Origin: Bacteroidota bacterium
GTDB taxonomy: Bacteria > Bacteroidota > Rhodothermia > Rhodothermales > Rubricoccaceae
NCBI GenBank assembly: GCA_022564455.1
Contig: JADFLK010000170.1
Location: 1-5,497 of the forward strand
Length of the DNA: 5,497 nt
Reading direction: 5' to 3'
Under the pieces are notes generated by a model. The model did no database searches, was not told where the DNA came from, and saw only the letters and a program-made list of their open reading frames with translations. A program made the translations under genes and the position numbers. This document shows positions 1 to 5,497 of the stretch, in pieces (position 1 is the stretch's first letter; each line of letters begins with the position of its first letter).

Positions 1-557
1 CACTTACACCAGAGCAGTTCACGTTCACACCGGCTACGGACGAGGTTAACGAGGCTCGCATTGTGTTTGCACCCGATCTGACCGGTGTCGACACGGTACA
101 TACGTTCACGGTTCGTGCAGTGGATGCAACCGGAAACCTAGCTCTGGTAGACGCAACCGCTGAGGACTCTACCCTCTATCAGGTGCATTTTAGGGTGCAA
201 AACGCGCTAATCATTGAGAGCCTCTACCCGTACCCGAATCCAATGAGCCGCAATACGCGACTCATGTTCCGAATGGGTGGCGCGAACGCCTCGATCGTAG
301 ACGATTTCCGCATTCGGATTTACTCGGTATCCGGCCGCCTCGTCCGTGAATTCGATCTGATACGAAACCCCGAATTGTTGGAGCGTGGCGGGCTGCAAAT
401 CGGATGGAACAGCGTGCCGTGGGATGGAACGGACGAAGACGGAGATCCTGTGGCTTCGGGCGTTTACTTGTACAAAGTGTTTGTCCGCGATATCGACGGC
501 GAAGAGCACGCCATTAACAACCCCACGAGCATCGAGCGGATTGCGGTAATCCGGTAG
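1..557 (+). CDS. C-terminal part of a large secreted protein with a FlgD-like / type IX sorting-like Ig domain (5' end outside window)
   Basis: The frame is open from the left edge (first full codon at position 3) to TAG at 555-557, so only about 184 C-terminal residues are visible; the GTG at 63 is internal, not a start. The first part (to about position 200) reads as an Ig/Fn3-like strand region with the pattern HTFTVRAVDATGN. It is followed by the hallmark linker LYPYPNPMSRNTRLMF (from about 222), then IRIYSVSGRLVREF, WNSVPWDGTDEDGDPVASG, VYLYKVFV and a final IERIAVIR. This order is the FlgD-like Ig fold related to type IX secretion C-terminal domains. Ends of this form, with a long basic or hydrophobic AVIR tail, are common in PorU-like (gingipain-family C25) sortases of Rhodothermota-type bacteria, so PorU is a possible identity, but no catalytic region is in view. 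It probably acts at or outside the outer membrane. Its stop lies 4 nt from the stop of the convergent glycosyltransferase. Confidence 0.85.
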   Translation, partial: LTPEQFTFTPATDEVNEARIVFAPDLTGVDTVHTFTVRAVDATGNLALVDATAEDSTLYQVHFRVQNALIIESLYPYPNPMSRNTRLMFRMGGANASIVDDFRIRIYSVSGRLVREFDLIRNPELLERGGLQIGWNSVPWDGTDEDGDPVASGVYLYKVFVRDIDGEEHAINNPTSIERIAVIR

Positions 558-561
558 ATGT

Positions 562-1800
562 TTACAACGTGTGCTGGCCCTCTCCCAACACACGTTGGTA
601 GAGGGCCAGTAGTTTCGCTTGCTCGGTGTCCCAATTGAACTCGGCGCGTACAAAGGTCCTACCCTTTTCCCCCATTCGACGCGCTTTATCTGGGTCGTTG
701 ATCAAATCGAGGAGGTTCAACGCCACACAGGCCGAGTCGGTTGGCTCACAGAAGAACCCTGCCTTCACGGATTCCAGTCTCGCCTGCCAGCGGGGGAACG
801 CACTGGCAACGAAGGGGACGCCTGAGGCCATATACTCATAGAGCTTGTTTGAGGAGATGCGCGCATAGCCGCCCCAGTCACGGAACAAAGCCAAGCAGAC
901 GTTCGCCCGCAGCATGTGTCCGAACACCTCATGTTGATGCTCGAGTCTGCCTATGAAATCGACGTATCGCCAGGCCGGATGGCGCATGGCGTCGGCGATG
1001 CCCTGCTCGTCGTCGGGAGGCCCAATGAGCCACAATCGAGCGGGGGTTTCTTCATTGACAAGGCCGAGTGCATCCATCATGCTTGGTAGACCCCGGACGC
1101 GGCTTATGCTCCCCGCATAAACGAGGCGAAACGCACCTTCCGGGTTCGCTACTTCATCAGGGATCGTTCGAGCAAACGCCTCAGCCCGATCAATCACCTC
1201 GTCGTTCACCATGGGGGCATTCTCCAAAATAATCGCCCTGCTACCGAGGCGATCCGCCACTTCCGGCTGCGTGGCAATGGCACCGTCCACAAGCTTTCCG
1301 ACAAGTATTTCGAGCCCGCCAACGAAATACGCAGTGGGTACCCTCAGTACTCGGGGAAGCCAGTCTCGAATACGGATTCGCTCGATATAGTCCTCATGAA
1401 CGTCATAAATCACCTTTCGGCGTGCCGCCTTCAGCGCCAATATGAGCGGAAGCGAGAACGGATTGTGGAGGTGGTAAAGGTCTGCTTTTTCACGCAACAG
1501 CCGCCGAAACAAACGCGGTAATCCAACAACCATGTGGCCTCGCGTAGGGAAGTTGAGAGGAACGACCCGGACACCTTCCTCGACAAACGGGGCCATCCTG
1601 CCTTTTGCCTGTGCAAAGAGGGTAACCTGGTACCCGTGTGCAGCCAGTGTTCGCGCTTCCTTCTGAAAAACGCGAACGTCCGCATACGTTTGGTGCGCAG
1701 GCGTTACGATAACTACCTTAACACCTTGATCCCGCACACGCCCCTGGCTTATGGGTCCATCAGCCAGGGCAGCGTTTGGAAACAGCTCTTGTTTGGGCAT
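562..1800 (-). CDS. GT4-type (GT-B fold) glycosyltransferase, group 1
   Basis: About 412 residues if read from ATG 1798-1800. The first Rossmann half opens at residues 27-34 (VKVVIVTP), followed by the family pattern DVRVFQKEARTLAAHGYQVTL (D at 41). HLHNPFSLP (from 110) and YDVHEDY (132-138) follow in the acceptor-side domain. The second half has RLVYAGSIS (225-233), LWLIGPP (about 256-262) and the nucleotide-sugar binding segment NKLYEYMASGVPFVAS (318-333). The first Glu of the usual EX7E pair is absent (Arg), as in the NKLFEYM-type branch. It should transfer a sugar from a nucleotide donor to a cell-envelope acceptor at the cytoplasmic face; donor and acceptor are not readable, though the divergent manC makes GDP-mannose plausible. 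Start is uncertain: the open frame reaches ATG at 1866, only 8 bp from the manC ATG, while the conserved fold begins soon after GTG 1735-1737, which would give 391 residues, a usual family length. No start has a well-spaced Shine-Dalgarno. The stop is TAA at 562-564. Confidence 0.93.
   Translation of the reverse strand: MPKQELFPNAALADGPISQGRVRDQGVKVVIVTPAHQTYADVRVFQKEARTLAAHGYQVTLFAQAKGRMAPFVEEGVRVVPLNFPTRGHMVVGLPRLFRRLLREKADLYHLHNPFSLPLILALKAARRKVIYDVHEDYIERIRIRDWLPRVLRVPTAYFVGGLEILVGKLVDGAIATQPEVADRLGSRAIILENAPMVNDEVIDRAEAFARTIPDEVANPEGAFRLVYAGSISRVRGLPSMMDALGLVNEETPARLWLIGPPDDEQGIADAMRHPAWRYVDFIGRLEHQHEVFGHMLRANVCLALFRDWGGYARISSNKLYEYMASGVPFVASAFPRWQARLESVKAGFFCEPTDSACVALNLLDLINDPDKARRMGEKGRTFVRAEFNWDTEQAKLLALYQRVLGEGQHTL
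574..609. terminator. Strong hairpin at the convergent gene junction, candidate bidirectional terminator
   Basis: The arm CTGGCCCTCT (574-583) pairs perfectly with AGAGGGCCAG (600-609). After one C/T mismatch (584/599), a further CCAAC (585-589) pairs with GTTGG (594-598) around an ACAC loop, so 15 of 16 positions pair. It begins 17 nt past the stop of the upstream plus-strand gene and lies inside the last codons of the minus-strand glycosyltransferase. A clear T-tract is missing on either side (only TAGTTT follows on the plus strand), so classical intrinsic termination is unproven. Function is inferred from position between two convergent genes. Confidence 0.5.
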
Positions 1801-1874
1801 ACGCTTTGGGACAGTTCCGGGCGGGGAAGATCGCGCCGCCTCGTTAGAAAACCTACGAATCCTCATCCTCTTGA
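1737..1874. promoter_or_regulatory. Probable divergent promoter region between the glycosyltransferase and manC
   Basis: Both genes are transcribed outward from here, so their promoters should lie in or near this stretch, which also encodes the poorly conserved N-terminal extension of the glycosyltransferase. On the plus strand TTTG occurs at 1775-1778, 1792-1795 and 1805-1808, the last within TACGCTTTG (1800-1808). TTTG at 1775 plus TACGCTTTG at 1800 loosely resembles the Bacteroidota pattern TTTG-spacer-TAnnTTTG, but with one extra base in the downstream box. No clear sigma70 pair was found. The placement is mainly positional inference. Confidence 0.25.
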
Positions 1875-2972
1875 ATGGCTCTATACGCAGTAATCATGGC
1901 CGGCGGCGTCGGCAGCAGGTTTTGGCCTCGCAGCCGACGCGCCCACCCCAAGCAGTTTCTAAATGTTCTCGGCCCCGATTCGCTGATTCAGAACACGTTC
2001 GCGCGGCTTCAACCGCTCGTTGCACCGGAGCGCGTCTTTGTGGTAACGCACGCCGATTACACGGAGCAAACGCACGAACACCTACCGGCTATTCCGGTTG
2101 AAAACATTCTGGGCGAACCCATCGCGCGAAACACCGCGCCGTGCATCGCTTTTGCAGCGGCGCGGCTCCATGCCCTCGATCCGGATGCGGTGATGATCGT
2201 CCTCCCGGCCGACCATCTCATCCGCAACGTTTCGCGGTTCCAGGAAGTGCTGCATGCGGCGGCGGCCAAGGCCGAGTCAAGCGAGGCACTGGTTACCGTT
2301 GGTATTGAACCTACACATCCTGCCACCGGGTACGGCTATATCCAATACGACTCGTCGTCCCGGGATGACTGGGTGGATGCCCCGCGCGCCTTCCGCGTCA
2401 AAACGTTCGCGGAGAAGCCGAACCTGGCTACGGCCGAGCGTTTCCTTGATTCGGGTGACTTCCTGTGGAACTCGGGAATGTTCATCTGGCGGGCCGACGC
2501 CGTCTTGAGTGCGATGGGAGAGCACCTACCGGACGTGTACAAGGCGTTCGCCCCTCTGGAAAAATCATTTGTGGACTCGCGCATGCCTGATGCAGCCGTA
2601 CGGGAGGCTTACAACCAAAGCCCTAAGATCTCTATCGACTATGGTTTGATGGAGCCCGCTGCTGCTGCCGGAAACGTGTTTGTGGTTCCAGGGGCGTTCG
2701 GTTGGTGCGATGTGGGAGACTGGCACGCTGTGTACGACCTTGCCGACAAGGATGCCGCGGGCAACGCCTCGGAGGGCAACGTGATCCTCCACAATACCAG
2801 CGGCTCCTATGCTCGCGCTGCGGATGGCCGTTTGCTAGTACTGTTAGGCATGCGCGACACTGTAGTTGTGGATACCGGCGACGCGATCCTCGTGTGCAGT
2901 CTCGACGCCACGCAGCAGGTGAAAACCATCGTGGACTACCTGGGCTCGCGTGGCCTCGATACGCACGTCTGA
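1875..2972 (+). CDS. manC: Mannose-1-phosphate guanylyltransferase (GDP-mannose pyrophosphorylase)
   Basis: The enzyme converts mannose 1-phosphate and GTP to GDP-mannose and pyrophosphate in the cytoplasm, supplying mannosyl, fucosyl and related residues for polysaccharides and glycoconjugates. The 365-residue product starts directly with the nucleotidyltransferase signature: AVIMAGGVGSRFWPRSR (5-21) and HPKQFL (24-29), so ATG 1875 is secure although no Shine-Dalgarno precedes it. Other family blocks are EPIARNTAPCIAFAA (81-95), LPADHLI (110-116) with the metal-binding Asp113, THPATGYGYIQ (147-157), FAEKPN (178-183), LWNSGMFIW (197-205), SIDYGLME (253-260) and FGWCDVGDW (275-283). The length matches the single-domain form; the C-terminal cupin phosphomannose isomerase domain of bifunctional ManC/AlgA proteins (about 470 residues) is absent, so isomerase activity must come from elsewhere. 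A left-handed beta-helix-like tail occupies roughly 295-365. Arg19 replaces the more usual Leu in the WPLSR motif. It diverges from the glycosyltransferase, a likely GDP-sugar user. Confidence 0.96.
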   Translation: MALYAVIMAGGVGSRFWPRSRRAHPKQFLNVLGPDSLIQNTFARLQPLVAPERVFVVTHADYTEQTHEHLPAIPVENILGEPIARNTAPCIAFAAARLHALDPDAVMIVLPADHLIRNVSRFQEVLHAAAAKAESSEALVTVGIEPTHPATGYGYIQYDSSSRDDWVDAPRAFRVKTFAEKPNLATAERFLDSGDFLWNSGMFIWRADAVLSAMGEHLPDVYKAFAPLEKSFVDSRMPDAAVREAYNQSPKISIDYGLMEPAAAAGNVFVVPGAFGWCDVGDWHAVYDLADKDAAGNASEGNVILHNTSGSYARAADGRLLVLLGMRDTVVVDTGDAILVCSLDATQQVKTIVDYLGSRGLDTHV

Positions 2973-3016
2973 GGCAAGGGTACAAGGATCTATTCTTGAA
3001 TTTTCTTTGATCAGGC

Positions 3017-3046
3017 TTGATTAATTACACTTCCGTGACATATTAT
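3017..3046 (+). promoter_or_regulatory. Possible sigma70-like promoter upstream of the VCBS gene
   Basis: TTGATT (3017-3022) and TATTAT (3041-3046) are separated by 18 nt, close to the -35/-10 consensus, in the most AT-rich stretch between the two genes. A transcript from here would carry a leader of about 300 nt before the AGGAGG site. AT-rich DNA yields such pairs by chance, and the host may use a different sigma consensus, so this is only a candidate. Confidence 0.25.
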
Positions 3047-3104
3047 TCCGATTCCAAGCGGGCAGCATTATCTATGCCCCTCGTCTTGTATATGCCCTAA
3101 TTGA

Positions 3105-3295
3105 GAGGCTGTTGAAAAACTCCACCTACCTGCGGCGCCACCTGTTGCCCACTCTCGGTGTTGCGAAAAAATCACCGATTCGCCGGCGATTTCGCGTCTT
3201 GATTTCGGCCAAGATTCGCGCGCCTCGTTGACGACGTAGTATTTAACGAACCCCTTCAGGCTCTTTCTTACTCCCCACAACGTTGGCGCTCAGTT
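3105..3295. mobile_element. Possible insertion-sequence terminus or remnant
   Basis: GAGGCTGTTGAAAAACTCC (3105-3123) has the look of transposon ends that read GGCTGTTGAAAAA inward (complement TTTTTCAACAGCC), seen at the borders of several DDE-type insertion sequences. The following 170 bp has little coding character but contains the 10-bp palindrome TCGCCGGCGA (3180-3189), flanked by GCGAAA (3163-3168) and TTTCGC (3190-3195). No second inverted copy of the terminus, no transposase frame and no clear target duplication are in the window, so this would be a solo end or a decayed remnant. The right limit is a guess. The family resemblance is from memory and was not searched. Confidence 0.35.
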
Positions 3296-3339
3296 TGTGC
3301 TCCCGTCCCTCATTCAAAATCTCGCACACCTCTGCACAC

Positions 3340-3345
3340 AGGAGG
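3340..3345 (+). promoter_or_regulatory. Strong Shine-Dalgarno AGGAGG preceding ATG 3354
   Basis: A perfect AGGAGG sits 8 nt before ATG 3354-3356, ideal spacing and the only such site in the window. It marks 3354 as the original start of the downstream exported protein, although that ATG is now out of frame with the main coding region (stop TAG at 3405-3407). Confidence 0.65.
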
Positions 3346-3353
3346 CCTTTACT

Positions 3354-3407
3354 ATGAACACTATGAATTCCGCTCCCTTATCCGCATCGGCCAAGCCATC
3401 CTATTAG
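3354..3407 (+). other. Short open frame that appears to be the displaced 5' end of the VCBS gene
   Basis: ATG 3354, with the perfect ribosome binding site, opens a 17-codon frame (MNTMNSAPLSASAKPSY) ending at TAG 3405-3407. The sequence is polar with a Lys, as expected for the n-region of a signal peptide but with no hydrophobic core of its own. In the +1 frame directly after it, SGKCPYSLASTLILVMLVG supplies that core. Dropping one base within TATTAG (3403-3408) fuses the two into one pre-protein with a signal peptide of about 45 residues. A real indel, a sequencing error, or a genuine short leader peptide are all possible. Nothing here resembles a known slippery frameshift site. Confidence 0.55.
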
Positions 3408-3450
3408 TGGGAAATGCCCTTACTCGCTCGCATCCACTCTTATTCTCGTG

Positions 3451-5497
3451 ATGCTAGTTGGTCTTGGAACCACAGGAAGCAGCGAAGCGCAAGTTGCCTT
3501 CAATGATATTGCGGCCGCAGCAGGCATCGGCGGTGATTTCTATAGCGGTACCACGAATCACGGAAGTGGGGTTAATTGGCTCGACTACAACAACGACGGC
3601 TGGCCGGATCTCCTCATGGTCAACGGCGAAGGATACGACTGCCTCCTCTATCGCAATGAGGGCGACGGCACCTTCTCGAACCAGAGTGCATTACTGCCCG
3701 TCATTGACACCGATCTGGAATTGACGCACTCTGCCTTTGCCGACTACGACAACGATGGCGATGTAGACCTTTACATTGGTGTAGCGGCGACACGGTACGG
3801 GCCAGACGGACCGACGAACATTTTGCTGAAGAATCTCTGGATGGAGAATGGCGGCGCTACGGTACCCGGCCAACCACTCTTCGTGGATGTGGCCGCTGCT
3901 GCTGGGGTTCAGCAGCTCGCAAACCCGCCGCTAGGTGCCCTGTTGGGCTATGAAACCTTCACGCTCGGTTGGGTGGACTTTGACCGCGACGGTTGCGTAG
4001 ATCTCTTCGTCGGCAGCATGGCGTGGGACCTTGGCGGCGATGTAGCCAATACCAACACGCTTTACCGCAACAAGTGCGACGGTACCTTCGAGGACGTCAC
4101 CATCGCCAGCGGCCTCACTGATGGAGGCGCAAATTGGCTCCGGCCAACGCTGGCCTTCGCGGCCGGGCACCTCAACGACGACCTCTGGCCGGATCTTTAC
4201 GTGGTCAACGTTCAGGAGGAGTCGCCCTACCACCACGACTTCATCTTTATAAATAATGGCGACGGCACGTTTACAGAAGTCGCTGCCGGCATGACGGGCA
4301 TCGGCGACGACTCGGGCGCCGGCATGGGCGTTGACTTTGCAGATATCGACCTCGACGGCGATTGGGACATCTATATCTCGGATATCTTTATTACGGCTCA
4401 CGATGCCTCGAATGGCAACGTACTCTATCTCGGAAACTCCGACGGCACATGGAACGACAACTCAGCCCCGGCTGCAGGTGTCGCCAGCCAGAGTTCCTGG
4501 GGCATCACCTTTTTCGACGTCGATCACGATGGTTTCGAGGATCTCTTCGTCGGCGGAATGTCCAGCCACGAACTTTACCTGAACAATCATAACGGCACAT
4601 TCACAGACATCTCAGTAAGTGCTGGCATGACCCAAGGATTACCGGGTCCACCTAAGGGTGGGCGCGGGTCTGCCTATGCAGATTACGACCATGACGGCGA
4701 CCTTGACCTGGCCGTCACAAATATGCACGGGTTCATGAACTTCTACGAGAACGTTTCGACAGGGATCGGAAACTGGCTCCAGATCAAACTCGACGCTACC
4801 ATTAGCAATCGTTCAGCCATTGGAACGCTCGTCGAATTGACCGTGGGAAGCCACACATTGATGCGCCAGATGAAGGGCGGTGTGAGTGCGCATTCGCAGG
4901 ACGAGGCCCTCCTCCACTTCGGCGTCAACAACAACTCTGTCATTGATGAGGTTAAGGTGTACTGGCCGTCAGGTATCGTACAAACGCTGTACGACGTGGA
5001 CGCAAATCAGGTCATCACGGTCAGAGAGGCATCGGGCTCGTACCTGGAGGCTGGTGGACTGGTCGTGTTCGAGGCGGAGCATCATGACAACAGGACACGC
5101 GTTGACAACCAGGGCTGGGAGCAGACCACGGATTTTGCCGGATTCAGTGGCAACGCCGCGATGCAGTCTGGCCCGGACAGCGGGACGAAGATATCCAACC
5201 CGAATCAAGGCGGTCCTAGGATCGCGTCGGCTGTCGACTTCAGCACAACCGGGACGTACTACGTCTGGGTGCGCGCCTGGGCGCCGGACGCGGCAGCTCG
5301 CCGAATCCACATCGGCCTCGATGGCGCCTTCTCGCGCCGTGAAGCCGCACACATGAAGGTGCCCACCGGCGGCTCATGGGTCTGGACAAATAATCGGGCC
5401 GGAGGCGGTCGTGCGGTGCTTGATGTCGGTACCACGGGTGTGCATACGGTAGACGTAGTCATGGGCGACGATGGTATGGTAGTGGACAAGATCGTCC
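3451..5497 (+). CDS. Exported VCBS/FG-GAP repeat protein with UnbV_ASPIC domain and CBM-like beta-sandwich (CRTAC1-like; 3' end outside window)
   Basis: This frame is open from 3367 to the right edge without a stop. ATG 3451 (or GTG 3448) is the first usable in-frame start but would cut the signal peptide: its hydrophobic core LASTLILVMLVGLG begins at about 3427 and a plausible signal peptidase I site is SSEA/Q at about 3489. The true start is probably ATG 3354 in the other frame. Seven calcium-loop repeats follow: LDYNNDG (3580), ADYDNDG (3739), VDFDRDG (3973), a degenerate GHLNDDLWPD (4165), ADIDLDG (4339), FDVDHDG (4513) and ADYDHDG (4678), interleaved with DGTF-type strands, as in integrin-like beta-propellers. 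UnbV_ASPIC spans about 4771-5028 (NWLQIKL, SNRSAIG, LLHFGV, VYWPSG). From about 5041 a CBM6-like or GH115_C-like sandwich has FEAE (5068), GTYYVWVRAW (5251), HIGLDG (5308), WVW (5377) and VVDKIV at the edge. It is probably secreted or surface-bound; the partner or substrate is unknown. A C-terminal sorting domain may lie beyond the window. Confidence 0.92.
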   Translation, partial: MLVGLGTTGSSEAQVAFNDIAAAAGIGGDFYSGTTNHGSGVNWLDYNNDGWPDLLMVNGEGYDCLLYRNEGDGTFSNQSALLPVIDTDLELTHSAFADYDNDGDVDLYIGVAATRYGPDGPTNILLKNLWMENGGATVPGQPLFVDVAAAAGVQQLANPPLGALLGYETFTLGWVDFDRDGCVDLFVGSMAWDLGGDVANTNTLYRNKCDGTFEDVTIASGLTDGGANWLRPTLAFAAGHLNDDLWPDLYVVNVQEESPYHHDFIFINNGDGTFTEVAAGMTGIGDDSGAGMGVDFADIDLDGDWDIYISDIFITAHDASNGNVLYLGNSDGTWNDNSAPAAGVASQSSWGITFFDVDHDGFEDLFVGGMSSHELYLNNHNGTFTDISVSAGMTQGLPGPPKGGRGSAYADYDHDGDLDLAVTNMHGFMNFYENVSTGIGNWLQIKLDATISNRSAIGTLVELTVGSHTLMRQMKGGVSAHSQDEALLHFGVNNNSVIDEVKVYWPSGIVQTLYDVDANQVITVREASGSYLEAGGLVVFEAEHHDNRTRVDNQGWEQTTDFAGFSGNAAMQSGPDSGTKISNPNQGGPRIASAVDFSTTGTYYVWVRAWAPDAAARRIHIGLDGAFSRREAAHMKVPTGGSWVWTNNRAGGGRAVLDVGTTGVHTVDVVMGDDGMVVDKIV
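3580..4720 (+). repeat. Seven tandem VCBS/FG-GAP protein repeats with DxDxDG calcium loops
   Basis: The loops start at 3580, 3739, 3973, 4165, 4339, 4513 and 4678, about 159-234 nt (53-78 residues) apart. Each is followed by a hydrophobic strand of the type DLYIG or DLFVG, and most by a DGTF-type segment. Six keep the Asp/Asn ligands of the calcium loop and the glycine. The fourth (LNDDLWPDLYV) has lost the DG turn. Seven blades would close a beta-propeller as in integrin alpha heads. The repeats are divergent at DNA level, so recombination between them is not expected. Confidence 0.85.

Larger units (their letters stand above)
2973..3353. other. Intergenic region of 381 bp without a convincing gene
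   Basis: All frames are short or lack credible starts. The left part (about 2973-3060) is AT-richer than its surroundings and holds a possible promoter. The middle part (about 3105-3295) looks like the end of a mobile element. The right part leads to a perfect ribosome binding site for the downstream gene. No strong manC terminator was found: only weak 4-bp stems such as ATCA-GGCT-TGAT near 3010-3021 are visible, and none is followed by a T-run. A short direct repeat TATGCCC occurs at 3073-3079 and 3091-3097. No tRNA-like or riboswitch-like fold was recognised. Confidence 0.7.

Noticed and set aside
565..609. H-type pseudoknot formed by the two overlapping complementary pairs
   Set aside because: Stems of 9 and 10 bp would be connected by loops of 0 and 2 nt, too short to cross the grooves, so the two pairings are better seen as alternatives.
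207..653. 148-codon minus-strand open frame spanning the convergent junction
   Set aside because: It is a shadow of the FlgD-like domain on the other strand and overlaps the glycosyltransferase end in the wrong frame; no motifs are visible.
3068..3280. 70-codon minus-strand open frame in the intergenic region
   Set aside because: It starts at a TTG without a ribosome binding site, has no recognisable domain, and covers the suspected mobile-element end; more likely non-coding remnant sequence than a gene.
3395..3412. Programmed ribosomal frameshift joining the 3354 frame to the VCBS frame
   Set aside because: TAT-TAG has no slippery repeat, and the P-site tRNA would mispair after a +1 move; an indel or a sequencing error is simpler.
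3931..4401. 156-codon minus-strand open frame rich in Val and Asp
   Set aside because: It is the antisense shadow of the VCBS repeat gene; the repeated calcium-loop codons keep the opposite strand free of stops, and the plus frame has clear domain support.
4886..5356. 156-codon plus-strand open frame overlapping the C-terminal part of the VCBS gene
   Set aside because: It is Arg/Ser/Thr-rich out-of-frame translation without motifs, while the frame beneath it carries the UnbV_ASPIC and CBM-like patterns.
1..5497. CRISPR array, tRNA, rRNA or phage genes
   Set aside because: No regularly spaced direct repeats at DNA level, no cloverleaf-like or rRNA-like sequence, and no phage-type proteins were seen on either strand.

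Overview
The window comes from a bacterium of moderately high GC, most likely in or near the Bacteroidota/Rhodothermota assemblage or a related free-living lineage. This rests on three things: a secreted protein ending in a YPNP-type FlgD-like Ig domain (the C-terminal fold used by type IX secretion clients), a long secreted VCBS/FG-GAP plus UnbV_ASPIC protein, and mostly poor Shine-Dalgarno signals. The assignment is inferred from protein style only.

Layout. Positions 1-557 (+) hold the 3' end of a large exported protein that begins outside the window. It meets, tail to tail with a 4-nt gap, a GT4 glycosyltransferase on the minus strand (562 to about 1800). The junction carries a strong hairpin at 574-609 that may act as a two-way terminator. 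Diverging from the glycosyltransferase is manC (1875-2972, +), a mannose-1-phosphate guanylyltransferase. From 2973 to 3353 there is no convincing gene. That stretch holds a plausible promoter, a sequence resembling the terminus of an insertion sequence (3105-3123), and a perfect AGGAGG ribosome binding site at 3340-3345. From there to the right edge runs an exported protein with seven calcium-loop VCBS/FG-GAP repeats, a UnbV_ASPIC domain and a CBM6-like or GH115_C-like beta-sandwich cut off by the window end.

How the genes relate. ManC makes GDP-mannose, a donor used by many GT4 enzymes, so the divergent pair suggests a small surface-polysaccharide or glycoconjugate locus. The two flanking genes encode exported, probably surface-associated proteins. 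No direct functional link between them and the sugar genes can be shown.

The most notable anomaly is at the start of the VCBS gene. The only good ribosome binding site and ATG (3354) lie in a different frame from the signal peptide and the rest of the protein, and that frame stops at TAG 3405-3407. Removing one base near 3403-3405 would join them into one sensible pre-protein, so this is a frameshift or a base-call error. No complete undescribed system is evident; the rest of the window looks like ordinary chromosomal genes.
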